The notes beneath the pieces are model-generated. The model was not told where the DNA came from. It was given only the letters and a program-made list of their open reading frames with translations, and ran no database searches. Positions 42,997-53,230 of a stretch of DNA of 64,000 bases are shown piece after piece (the first letter of the stretch is position 1; each line of letters begins with the position of its first letter). The DNA comes from Apoderus coryli (Eukaryota > Arthropoda > Insecta > Coleoptera > Attelabidae). The translations under genes were made by a program, and so were the position numbers. Location: the NCBI GenBank assembly GCA_911728435.2, contig OU452198.1:6420001-6484000 (forward strand), written 5' to 3'.

Positions 42997-44040
42997 GTCT
43001 TCTTCTTCTTCTTTAAGTGCCTTGTCCTCCTCGGACGTTGGCAATCATCAGCGCTATCTGAACTTTGTCTACAGCTCGACGGAACAATGTGGTAGTGCTC
43101 ACTCCATAGCATTGTCTTAAGATTTTTAGCCAGGATATCCTTCTTCTACCCGGGCCTCTTCGTCCTTCGATCTGCCCTTCTATAATAAGCTTTAAAAGTC
43201 GATAATTGCCATTCCTTAAGATGTGACCGAAATACTCCAGTTTGCGCTTTTTTAGGCCCATTCTACACGATCCACAAAAACGCGGCCGGGTAGTCGCTCA
43301 GTCGCTTCAAAATTTAGCCCATTCTATATAAGCGTATAACCGGCGAGTGAAACGCGACGCATTCTAGACTAGTGACTAAACGCATCATATTTGCTATGGA
43401 TCCCGTACAAGTTGGGTGTATCACTGTTCAGCAATTAACGTTATTAACTTTGTTGGCCAAAAAACGTAAAAAAAGACGTTGGTGGGTACACCCGGTTGGT
43501 CCAATCAAACATTACTTCTGCTACTTGCACCCAACACTTTCACATCCCTATTAGAATAATCCTAACTTTAAACATTATAGAGAGGAGGTTGATCCGCGAT
43601 TTCACAAATAAATCGTTCAGTGTCAAACATCTGGTTTGCAAAGACACCAAGCACAACAATGATCTGCACTACAAGTCGTGACTGCTGAGGGACAAATCGG
43701 CTCGGCCCGCCAGACGCTTGCAAGTAGCTACATGTAGAATGACACGGTGTTACGCACCCTTTCTACCCAGGAGATTCTCAATAGCCTTCTGTACGTCCAA
43801 ATTTCCAAGCCCTCCAATCTTTTGCACATCGCATCTTTCAAAGTCCAAGCTGCCATGTTCTATTCTGGCAGGAATCTCCTGCATGCCATCACACTTTTTA
43901 TTTAGTTGATACCCAAGATATTTAAAACTCTATACTCGCTCAATTCGTTTACCGTTAATTGCCAGGTGTCCGTCCACGTTGTTTGTTTGCAGTAGTCTAC
44001 TGAATTGAATTTTCGAGTTCCTAGACTGAAGAGGTTGGCT
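42997..44040 (-). pseudogene. LINE (endonuclease-RT type), split by a Harbinger insertion
   Basis: From the right on the reverse strand: GKRIERV and FKYLGYQLNKK (about 43960-43900), EIPARIEH, then in another frame MCKRLEGLEIWTYRRLLRIS and WVERVRNTVSFY to about 43740. After the Harbinger interruption the 43254-43013 frame resumes with LKKRKLEYFGHILRNGNYRL, EGRRGPGRRRISWLKIL and a final MIANVRGGQGT. The GAA-repeat tail (CTTCTTCTTCTTC at about 42999-43013) marks the 3' end. This is the RT thumb and C-terminus of the same family as the 55979-56395 copy. Frame breaks and the insertion make it inactive. Confidence 0.75.
43255..43739 (+). mobile_element. PIF/Harbinger fragment inserted in a LINE
   Basis: TTA followed by GGCCCATTCTACACGATC starts the element inside the LINE frame; TTA fits the three-base TWA target of PIF/Harbinger. 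An ATG at 43396 opens a 53-codon frame, MDPVQVGCITVQQLTLL, then KKRKKRRWWVHP. The LL...RRKRRWWVHP block is the N-terminus of Harbinger transposases. After about 43535 the frame is lost, and none of the catalytic residues is present. The right end is probably TGTAGAATG near 43739, an inverted match to CATTCTACA. Confidence 0.65.
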
Positions 44041-44281
44041 AAGATTGGCTATGACACGACTATTGGTATATTTTTTGATGCCCGTGTGTATTTGCTACCT
44101 GTTCCAGTAACACGAGGTGCTGTGACTAATCAACTAAAGATGAAGGATTCGGCATGATGAGTTGCGATGTCCATCTAAAGAGTAAAAATTACAAGAGGGC
44201 GGATAACGTTAAAATACAACGTTGCTATTCGGTTGTTAAATCGGGAGAATAAGATGAAGGCTAGATGTTTCGCCTCGGATG

Positions 44282-44481
44282 ATTGCTGGTTACATTGATA
44301 GATCACCTATGGCGAGACAGTCTCTGGCTGAGGGATGAACATGAGCTTTTTCTCAGATGCATACTCCCCCTTCTTTCAAGCATTGCTGGTTACATTGATA
44401 GATCACCTATGGCGAGACAGTCTCTGGCTGAGGGATGAACATGAGCTTTTTCTCAGATGCATACTCCCCCTTCTTTCAAGC
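44282..44481. repeat. Exact 100-bp tandem duplication
   Basis: Two adjacent 100-bp units (44282-44381 and 44382-44481) read as identical. Each starts ATTGCTGGTTACATTGATAG and contains GGCGAGACAGTCTCTGGC. No gene or known repeat is recognised in it. Confidence 0.92.
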
Positions 44482-45222
44482 ATAAGCCTTTTCATTTCGT
44501 GTGGTTGAATCTTCAATCAAGTTCTAGGAGGAAATTTGTGGGTTTAGGCAGAGTGAAGCCAGATCCTTTCAACTTTTGAATGCTTGTAAGCATTCATACT
44601 AGACATTTTATATTGACCATAGATTCGAAGAAAACGCAAAGAGAAAAACGACCATAGTATATAGTTTAATAGTAAAATAACGAGAAACTATCATCACCGT
44701 CAACTATGCGGTTGCATCCGAGTTGTTCATTAGTCGAAACAGTGCTGGAAGCCTTCTTCTATTAGCACTGTCTTTAACTGCTTTAACGGGTTTAATTTAA
44801 TTTAATTTAGTAGTAATGTTAATTATTAATAGTTGGACCTTCTGAAATATTTAGTAAACCCATGAATTTCGGCAAAATCTCAATCATTATCGTTTTGAAT
44901 CTTGATTTACACATTTGACACTTTTGAGCACTGGATATTACTTTTCCCGACCCAGGAAAGTATTGTGAACGCACTAAAAAGAAAACAAAACTTTCCCGAC
45001 AAGGTAGAATATAATCTAAAATGACCTGCGTACCGAAACAGAATTTTAATAATAATTATTATTATAATTCTAATATTTTTATTATTATTTTAAAGAACAG
45101 TATACATGACAGAACAGACATCCAATACTTAAGCAACATATATCATAACTTAATATGAAATTGCAGATGTACACACTTATAATCGTCCCTCGTAAATCCA
45201 CAATTTTCTAATTTCATTATAG
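44482..45222. other. Unassigned DNA with repeat scraps
   Basis: The string around 44941-44985 (TTCCCGACCCAGGAAAGTAT, then GTGAACGC) is a reverse copy of the terminal part of the repeat at 52468-52510. The rest has no recognised feature. Confidence 0.4.
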
Positions 45223-45630
45223 ATAGTAGGAAATAAAATCACGTCTACTCCACTAAAAGTTATATATGTGTTCAAATCGTTACAACCATGTCTAACATGT
45301 TTCGAGAATCATCTCATCATCAGTAACAAAAAACCTCTTAAACATCTATATATCAGTTAGTGAAAAAATTTTTTAGTTAAAAAAAAAATCTAAATCTAAA
45401 TTTTAATTATTGTATTTTGGTTTATATAAGTAATGTTTTTTTTTTTTAACTAAAAAATTTTTTCACTAACTGATATATAGATGTTTAATCTAAGAGTATT
45501 ATGAGGGCTTTTGTAAAAGTTTTTTGTCACTGATGATAAGATGATTCGCGAAACATGTTTGACATGGTTGTAACGATTTGAACACATATATAACTTTTAG
45601 TGGAGTAGACATGATTTTATTTCCTACTAT
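45223..45630. mobile_element. Second hammerhead-like foldback element
   Basis: ATAGTAGGAAATAAAATCA at the left is inverted as TGATTTTATTTCCTACTAT at the right, and the arms remain complementary down to about 45430. The reverse strand at 45291-45325 and the forward strand at 45526-45563 each carry CTGATGAT, a stem, and GAAACATGT. The outer ends share GTCTACTCCA with the 7.8-kb element, so the two are related; the middles are AT-rich and differ. Confidence 0.72.
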
Positions 45631-45976
45631 ACTTGAAACTCCTCTCTGCAATGCACAAATATTCATTATAGATGTATAGTAGATCGATATACCACCATAT
45701 TATCAATTTCAATAAATAAAAACTAATAGTAAATATAAAAAAACTCTAAATAGTTCGGCAGGTGGTTTGGTCTAAGAAAATTTCAGAGAATTTTATAAAC
45801 ATATATTTAGCAAAAATTTTTAAACTGTATTGTGTTTGTAAAATATGATTTTAAAATGTTTAAGTTATATTCTGAATTTTTGACAAACTGTAAAAGGGAA
45901 AAAAAATAATAGGTAAATCAGGTTTAAACGATATTTGTGAATGTATATACATAATGATTGAAATGTTCTAGAATGA

Positions 45977-46010
45977 CCTGAAGAAGGCGACAAATCATCG
46001 CCGAAACGTA
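45977..46010 (+). ncRNA. Hammerhead-like motif, weak
   Basis: CCTGAAGAAGGCGA, a 9-base loop, TCGCCGAAACGTA follows the same plan (GA-GA, stem GGCGA/TCGCC, GAAAC) but departs from the hammerhead core in the first strand. TTAATAAAGTTAG and AATTTTTCGCT follow. It could be a Penelope-like end or an unrelated motif. Confidence 0.35.
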
Positions 46011-46169
46011 TCTACTTGTTACTTAATAAAGTTAGACAAGCGAAATGTAATTTTTCGCTAAAAATTAAAAAAAATGTTGTTTTCAAGAATCTGACACCCA
46101 AAGAAAAACAAGACTAAAAAAAAATTAAAAGAAAAATGGCTCAAGAACATAAAAAAATAAACATTATTA

Positions 46170-46375
46170 AGGATGACTATAGGCGGGTAAACGGAGGGAA
46201 CCCTTGCCTTAATTATAACCTAACTTTTATGCCATTTGTGTCAAAAATGTGATAAAATAAAGTTTTCTACATAAAAAAGGCATACTTGGTTAAAGCTTTT
46301 CGATAAATTCGAGTTTGAAAATTGTAGGACAAAACTAGTTCTTAGGTTTTTTCCATGATTAGACGTCCCTAATGG
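46170..46375. mobile_element. Fragment of the 13.5-kb foldback family
   Basis: GGCGGGTAAACGGAGGGAAC, CTTGCCTTAATTATAACC, TTGTGTCAAAAATGTGAT and AAAGTTTTCTACATAAAAAA match the left arm of the 13490-14684 element. Only about 200 bp remains and no terminus is intact. Confidence 0.7.
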
Positions 46376-47215
46376 TCTTAATCGTCTCGGAACTTCAAAC
46401 TAGTTATATCCGTCTTTATCTCAAAATTTTCTAAAACATTAACAAACTACCACCTACCTATAAGATAAATATTTTTGTGCATTTGGGCAATTACCAACAT
46501 ACAAAAATCCTATATTGTAATACATTGCATACCGGGGTGAGTTGTCCAAAAAAAGGTAGGTATATTATATTATGAAGAAAAGGAACCTGTGGGATCCGAG
46601 TTGACTATGCCAAGAATGCGAGTAACAGACCACACCGCTATTATACGTATAAAACACCGACTAGAGAGAGGTATACGGTACGCGATATGATTTTACCTGG
46701 TTTTCAGATGTCGACCAAACAACATCATCCATCGCAAGGGCATTCTTACGTAGATACACTCGTATATAGCAATATACAACATAGGATAAAGTGTATGAAA
46801 ATGTTTTTTTTAAAATTACGTTGCAACGTAGCGAGCGAGCGCAAAGTTTTAGTTAGTTTTGTAAAATCATCAGTATGTTCAAGTTTCTTAGCTCTTCTTT
46901 CCAGACAGCAACAACCACATCTTCTCTTAATATCCTGAATTTAATTTTTTTGGGGAGAACATCGTCTGAAAATAAAACAACTTATTGCTTTCACGTACAG
47001 GCAAAGTATTGTGCCCTTTGAACGTCGAAAAACAGCTAGAACTTAACTAAGCACTTGATAACGATATTTTTAGAGAAGGTTATACTCATCAGTTTGTGAT
47101 TGTTAGTTGATGCCAATTAACAACATGTATACAGGGTGTACCAAAACGCGAATCCTTATTTTTATTAAAAAATATCCATATTTATCTCTCGGAACTCGGA
47201 ATATTTATTCCCTTT
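46376..47215. other. Unassigned DNA
   Basis: The forward ORF at 46687-46938 (83 codons) has no motif and its composition matches the background. TACAGGGTGTACCAAAACGC near 47130 looks like a MITE end. Bases 46376-46435 belong to the CGTCTTTATCTC repeat family. Confidence 0.4.
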
Positions 47216-47345
47216 AAGTTTGATAGTTGGGGCAGACGCCGTGAGATGTCAAGAGTGTTTATTATTCAAAACCGGGTACTACGTATTATTTTCAACTTGC
47301 CATATATAATTGCTCATGCAGAGGTACCTCTAAGCAAAATAAAAT
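47216..47345 (+). pseudogene. LINE RT thumb scrap
   Basis: A frame without start gives SWGRRREMSRVFIIQNRVLR and IIFNLPYI. WG..., F.IQNR.LR.IF.LP is a recurrent block in the C-terminal thumb of CR1/Jockey-type LINE proteins. Only about 40 codons are recognisable. Confidence 0.5.
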
Positions 47346-47544
47346 ACGGACGGTAGTTGGAATATATTTGCTTAAACTATTCTTATTTACTTACAAAAAA
47401 AAGAGGTCAGATTGTTAGAAACGGTTCTCTGCACGAGGGGGCGCAACCTGATGCTTTCTCCGAGGCCGAACCATGAGTCATACAAGAAATCGCCCTGCTA
47501 CTCTGGAATATACTACTTTAATATGATATCGTAATGGTTTAAAA

Positions 47545-48210
47545 AAGTTTTCAGTGGTTTTAGTTGTTATTTAGAATTATTCAAGAAAAATCACACTTAA
47601 CTGACTGAATGCAGAGTAGTAGGTTTAGCAAAAACATTCTTTCGTCGTTACTCACAATTATTTATTATTATTTGACAATTTATTTCTGTCTCAGTACAAC
47701 ATTTTAATCTGTACGCGGTTTTTTAAATTTAGTTGAAATTTTTGTGCTTTTTGAGTTATTAAAAAAACGCCTTTCTCAGATGCATGTTTTAAGCAAAATA
47801 AGTTCCAAACTATGGCGATTTTTCTTGAATAATTTTAAATAACTGCTACAAACATTGAAAACTTGTCTAAACCATTATGTGTGATATGCCACCTATTTTT
47901 GAATTGAAAATGGCTCTAAATCTAACAATCAAAAATCCAGGACCGTATTTAAAAAACAAAGTTAATGATGGTTTTTCAAAAACGTCGTAGTGACAATTTG
48001 TAAACCCTATCTTCTTCTCCTCAAAAAGTAACAATGGGGAAGTGATTTTAATTTTTTTATATCTGTAAACATAATGTCAGAAATAAATAAAAACTAAAAT
48101 CGCAAAAAATTGTTTTTTCACAAATTCTCGAAAACGGCTATAGTTAGTTTACTTTTGAAAACACAATTAAAAAGGTGTTTAAATTGTACAACATTTCTGC
48201 AGTTCTTTCT
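47545..48210. mobile_element. Rearranged MITE of the ACAGTGTGTCC family
   Basis: The left half matches the right half of the 19827-20531 element (TTAACTGACTGAATGCAG, TTCTTTCGTCGTTACTCAC, AGTACAACATTTTAATCTG). The right half (ATTTTTGAATTGAAAATGGC, AAACAAAGTTAATGATGG, AAAGGTGTTTAAATTGTACA) matches its left half in inverted orientation. Terminal repeats are missing. Confidence 0.65.
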
Positions 48211-48554
48211 TTCCCATGGCATTCTTCATCAAGGAAAATTAAAGATACATGATTTTTCAACGAATATTGGTGAACAACATGCTTTTGACCATAACTCTGA
48301 AACGAATAAAGATTTTGATGTGCGGTTTGGGACTTTTTTGTTGCAGATTCAATATACTTTTCATTTTTGATAAAATATTGGTATCATTCCATTTAAGTTT
48401 TTAAAGAAAAATCAAAAAAACCTTAGGCGTTGCAAATATCGCCATCTAGCGGAGCCCCAAAAAACAATTATGATTTGAAATATTTTTTTTCTTCATCAGC
48501 AAGGCTTCAGTTCTTAAACAAAAATTAGACTGATAAATTTGGTTAAGCCAAATC

Positions 48555-48896
48555 AAAGTTATAGACATTATCATAGGTAAAATTTCGTCCTTGCCTGCTG
48601 CCTTTATTTCAAGCCGCACAATAAAAAGTGCTACACTAAAAAGATGTCGAATCTCAGTAGCATTACTGTGGTAGTATTGTTTTTTAACTTATATTGCGAA
48701 TTTTTCAATAAAAATGCATTTTTCGCATTACTGTATCTATTACGCCCCCTAGCTGTATGGTTTGGAACTAAACAACTATTTCCAGCGATTTTCCATGGTA
48801 AATTTCCCTTAGAGAATTTTTTCCCCATTGTCCTACGACTATTATTTCCTGAGATATGCTACCTGTTCACCCTTAATGGACTACCCGGTATATTTT
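48555..48896 (+). repeat. Dispersed repeat, forward copy of a pair
   Basis: TATTACGCCCCCTAGCTGTA, TATTGCGAATTTTTCAATAA and GAGATATGCTACCTG recur in reverse orientation at 57803-58142. The copy ends in GGACTACCCGGTATATTTT. It is non-coding; the 84-codon ORF across it is also found broken in the other copy. Confidence 0.8.
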
Positions 48897-50029
48897 AGTG
48901 CCTACTTTATAGTTCTTGATTTTATAATTTTTGAATACCTAATTAAGTATTACTTATAAGTGATATTATGCCTATTACGCATATTTTCAAAGCCTATTTT
49001 ACTTGTACTTTGAACTATTGAGACTGAATAACTATAAATAAAAAAAAATAATAGTTAACAATTAACAATAAATAAGTGAAAGAGTAAATAAAGAAAACAA
49101 AAAGCAAACAACAGAATCTATTATATGTTTTAAATGATTTTTGGGGTAGCTATAAAATTAATAGCTTGTAACGATTCCCAGCGTAAGGAAGGATGTTCGT
49201 CTAAAACTACCCCAAAAATCATTTAAAACACTGCAATACCATGAAGATTGGTTTCTACTATCGATGCATTATCAGCTCGTACTGCTCAGTATGTCTTTTC
49301 AAGTGTATATTTAGTATACCCATTATTAGGTACTGTCAAACTTTCCGATCTCGAAATAACTTAAACCATATCTTAATAAACATGACAAAAAAAAGAAATA
49401 GGAAGACAGTGTTACAAAAAAACGTCTACCACAAAAAATCAAATGTCCCAGCTATTAATATTAATCAAGTTAGATCTGATAAAATTAAAACGAAATGCGC
49501 GGCCGATTCTTTTTTTGTTTGATGGGACACGAAAAAATATTTCTCTTTATATACATAACCTTATAGGTACATAATATACTACATTAGTCATATAGTTACT
49601 AAGTATATGGTTATGGTTAGAGTTATGATAAATGAACGACGGGCGCTTTCAGATGTTTTTCTCAGGCAACTAGACGACGAAACACCGCGTGTTGCCGCAG
49701 TTCTCTTCATTATATCATTGTTATTATTTGGAAAGGGTTTGTGTTAAGGAGTTACGGTCAACAAGCGTAACCAGTCAACTAGATAAATAAATATGTTCGA
49801 TCCCGATATTTATTTAAACTCTTGCTGTATAAGTACGTATGTTTATTTTATTTTAGAGCCTATAAATAAATAAATAGAGGCAAGTGTAAATGAAAATAAT
49901 TATCGCCTGATTTGTTTGGATATTAATGTCAAATTGATGAAGTTCTCTGAATCCAACATGTCACTAAGGCAATTGAAACTAATAAGAACAATCATGTAGA
50001 TTTACTAAAATTATAATGCTGGATTCTGT
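48897..50029. other. Unassigned AT-rich DNA with a perfect hairpin
   Basis: The only clear structure is a perfect 23-bp inverted pair: GTTTTAAATGATTTTTGGGG plus TAG at 49127-49149 and its complement at 49207-49229, with a 57-base loop. The forward ORF at 49241-49522 (93 codons, ending RSDKIKTKCAADSFFV) has no recognised domain. Confidence 0.5.
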
Positions 50030-52060
50030 AAAAAAACTCGGAATTTTTCAAATTTGACTTTTTTTACTTAATTCCAAGCTAAATTCTGTAAAATAACTTG
50101 TTGTGTGAATTGTTTATCATTCTGACTTTTTTTTAAAAAAATTCTGTAATAAACTCGAAATTTTTGAATTATGACTGTTTTACCGAATTCCGAGCAGAAT
50201 TCTGTAAAATAACTCGGGATTTTTTATCATTCTAAAATTTTTTACAGAAATTTGTAAAAAAACTCCGAATTTTTCAATTCTGACTTTTCTTCCAAGCTGA
50301 ATTCTGTAAAATAACTCGGAATTGTTTATCATTCTGCCTTTTTTTAAAAAAAACTCAATATTTTTCAATTATGACTTTTTTTACAGAATTCCAAACAGAA
50401 TTCTGTAAAGTAACTCGCGATTGGATATCAGTCTAACTTTTTTTTAAAATTTTGTAAAAAAAACTCGGAATTTTCCAATTCTGACTTTTCTTGCAGAATG
50501 TTTTAAAAAAACTTGGAATTTGCCAATTCTGACTTTTCCTACAGAATTCTTCTTTAAAAAAACTCGAAATTTTTTTTATTATTCTGGCTTTTTTTGATAG
50601 ATACCTGTAAAGAAACCCAGAATTTTTCAATCCTGACTTTTTTACAGAATTCCGAGCCGAATTCTGTAAAATAAATTGGAATTTTTTATCATTTTGACTT
50701 TTTTTTTAACGAATTCTCTAATAAACTCGAAAATTTTCAATTATGACTGTTTTACCGAATTCCGAGCAGAATTCTGTAAAATAACTCGGGATTTTTTATC
50801 ACTCTGACATTTTTTACAGAAATTTGTAAAAAAACTCGGAATTTTCCAATTCTGACTTTTCTTGCAGAATGTTTTAAAAAAACTTGGAATTTGCCAATTC
50901 TGACTTTTCCTACAGAATTCTTCTTTAAAAAAACTCGAAATTTTTTTTATTATTCTGGCTTTTTTTGATAGAAACCTGTAAAGAAACTCGGAATTTTTCA
51001 ATCCTGACTTTTTTACAGAATTCCGAGCCGAATTCTGTAAAATAAATTGGAATTTTTTATCATTTTGACTTTTTTTTTAACGAATTCTGTAATAAACTCG
51101 AAAATTTTCAATTATGACTGTTTTACCGAATTCCGAGCAGAATTCTGTAAAATAACTCGGGATTTTTTATCACTCTGACATTTTTTACAGAAATTTGTAA
51201 AAAAACTCGGAATTTTCCAATTCTGACTTTTCTTCCAAGCCGAATTCTGTAAAATAACAGAATGTTTAAAAAAAACTTGGAATTTTCCAATTCTGACTTT
51301 TCTTGCAGAATGTTTTAAATAAACTTGGAATTTTCCAAGTCTGACTTTTCCTACAGAATTCTTCTTTAAAAAAACTCAAAATTTTTTTTATTATTCTGGC
51401 TTTTTTTTATAGAAATCTGTAAAGAACCCGGAATTTTTCAATCCTGACTTTTTTACAGAATTCCGAACCGAATTCTGTAAAATATTTTGGAATTTTTTAT
51501 CATTTTGACTTTTTTTTTAAAGAATTCTGTAATAAACTCGAAATTTTTCAATTATGACTGTTTTACCGAATTCCGAACAGAATTATGTAAAATAACTCGG
51601 GATTTTTTATCACTTTGACATTTTTTACAGAAATTTGTAAAAAAACTCGGAATTTTCCAATTCTGACTTTTCTTCCAAACCGAATTCTGTAAAATAACTC
51701 GGAATTGTTTATCATTCTGCATTTTTTTTAAAGAATTCTGTAAAAATCTCAGAATTTTTCAATTATGACTTTTTTACAGAATTCTCTAAAAAAAAACTCG
51801 GAATTTTTTATCATTCTGACTTATTTTACAGAATGTTTTAAAAAAACTTGGAATTTTCCAATTTTGACTTTTCCTACAGAATACCTCTTTAAAAAAACTC
51901 GATTCTGACTTTTTTACAGAATTCCGAGCCGAATTCTGTAAAATAACTCAGAATTTTTTACAGAATTTTGTTTTAACATTCTGACGTTTTTACAGAATTT
52001 TGTGAAAAAACTCGGAATTTTCAACATTTTTACAGAATTGTGCTTATGATTCTACTATTT
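50030..52060. repeat. 2-kb satellite-like array with higher-order structure
   Basis: Diverged tandem units of roughly 45-55 bp repeat the theme AACTCGGAATTTTTCAATTC, TGACTTTTTTTACAGAATTC, TGTAAAA. Many units contain GAATTC. Longer blocks repeat too: the landmark TCCTACAGAATTCTTCTTTA occurs near 50537, 50908 and 51349, giving spacings of 371 and about 441 bp. Reverse-strand open frames across it (IPSFFKTFCKKSQNW repeats) are by-products of the periodicity and not genes. Confidence 0.9.
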
Positions 52061-52289
52061 CTCTAATAACTCGAAATGCTGCAAAAAAGAATTAACTGCT
52101 ATTTTATTAGATTGGGCATTTGAAAAACACCCGATAAAATAGTAAACAAAGGTGTGTAAAATATCGGTTGTGTCAGCCTCAGCCCAAAACATTTCCGGAG
52201 GTTAAACTATGTATAAGTCGACCCCTACTGCTATTTAAAAATTTCGGGGTTGTTGTATGCACCACTACACAGCGATTGAAACCAAAACC

Positions 52290-52510
52290 TAATGGATTCA
52301 TCCTAGGAATACCTCAAACTTATATACCAAAATTTAGGTCATTGAAGTCTTTAGGCGTTATCGTGGAAGAATACATAGTGTAGACATACACAAACAGACT
52401 TTCATCTAAAAATGGTCTTAAAATCGTCACAGGGCACTTCAAAATGGTTAAATGCGTCTTTATCTCTATTTTAGCGCGTTCACAATAGTTTCCCTGGATC
52501 AGGAAAGTAA
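52290..52510 (+). repeat. Dispersed repeat related to 6490-6630
   Basis: TATATACCAAAATTTAGG, ACAAACAGACTTTCATCT, AAAATGGTCTTAAAATCGTC, GGGCACTTCAAAATGGTTAA and GCGTCTTTATCTC are followed by GCGCGTTCACAATAGTTTCC. It is the longest copy of this family in the window. No coding sequence; class unknown. Confidence 0.6.
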
Positions 52511-52993
52511 AAAGGGTCAAAGCAAAAAAAATGCGATATATAAAAAAATCTTATTTTCCTTTCAGTTACCTATATAACCTACAAAATATGCGGAATAAAA
52601 TTATTATACATAGAAAGGGTCAGCACTAGGTTACGATATAAATTTAGTACACATGGAGCCATATAAACAAATACTCAAAACATAGCAGGTCTTCTTATTG
52701 TTATTATTATTATGATATTTATGAGTGTTCATCGAAATGTTATCACTGAGAACCTAGAAGATTTAAACAATGAAGCAATCGAGAAAGTGACACCAGAAGT
52801 TGTGTTTTAATCAAAATATATTTCCTTGTAAACAACTATTAGCAAATCTGGTGCCATCTTTGTTTTGAGAGCAAAGCAACCGCTGATCATTCATCAACTT
52901 GAACAAGAAATTAAACAAAATATTCTGAAATATAGTCAGCTTTACATTTGGATGCACATATTTGGAAGAAATTTTAGAAAGATATAATTTTTT

Positions 52994-53127
52994 AGCTCTC
53001 CATATCATATATGTAATATATGTATATATGGAGACTATTAAGTTTCATGAAAAAAAAATTTTTTTTAATTTCACCGGAAATACTTCTTTTTGGTCATTTT
53101 ATACATAAATAAGTAGTTTTAAAAAAA

Positions 53128-53178
<51 letters not shown>

Positions 53179-53179
53179 A

Positions 53180-53230
<51 letters not shown>

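Noticed and set aside
50180..51001. Reverse-strand ORFs with repeated IPSFF and KKSQNW segments
   Set aside because: They follow the period of the satellite-like array and lack any independent coding sign.
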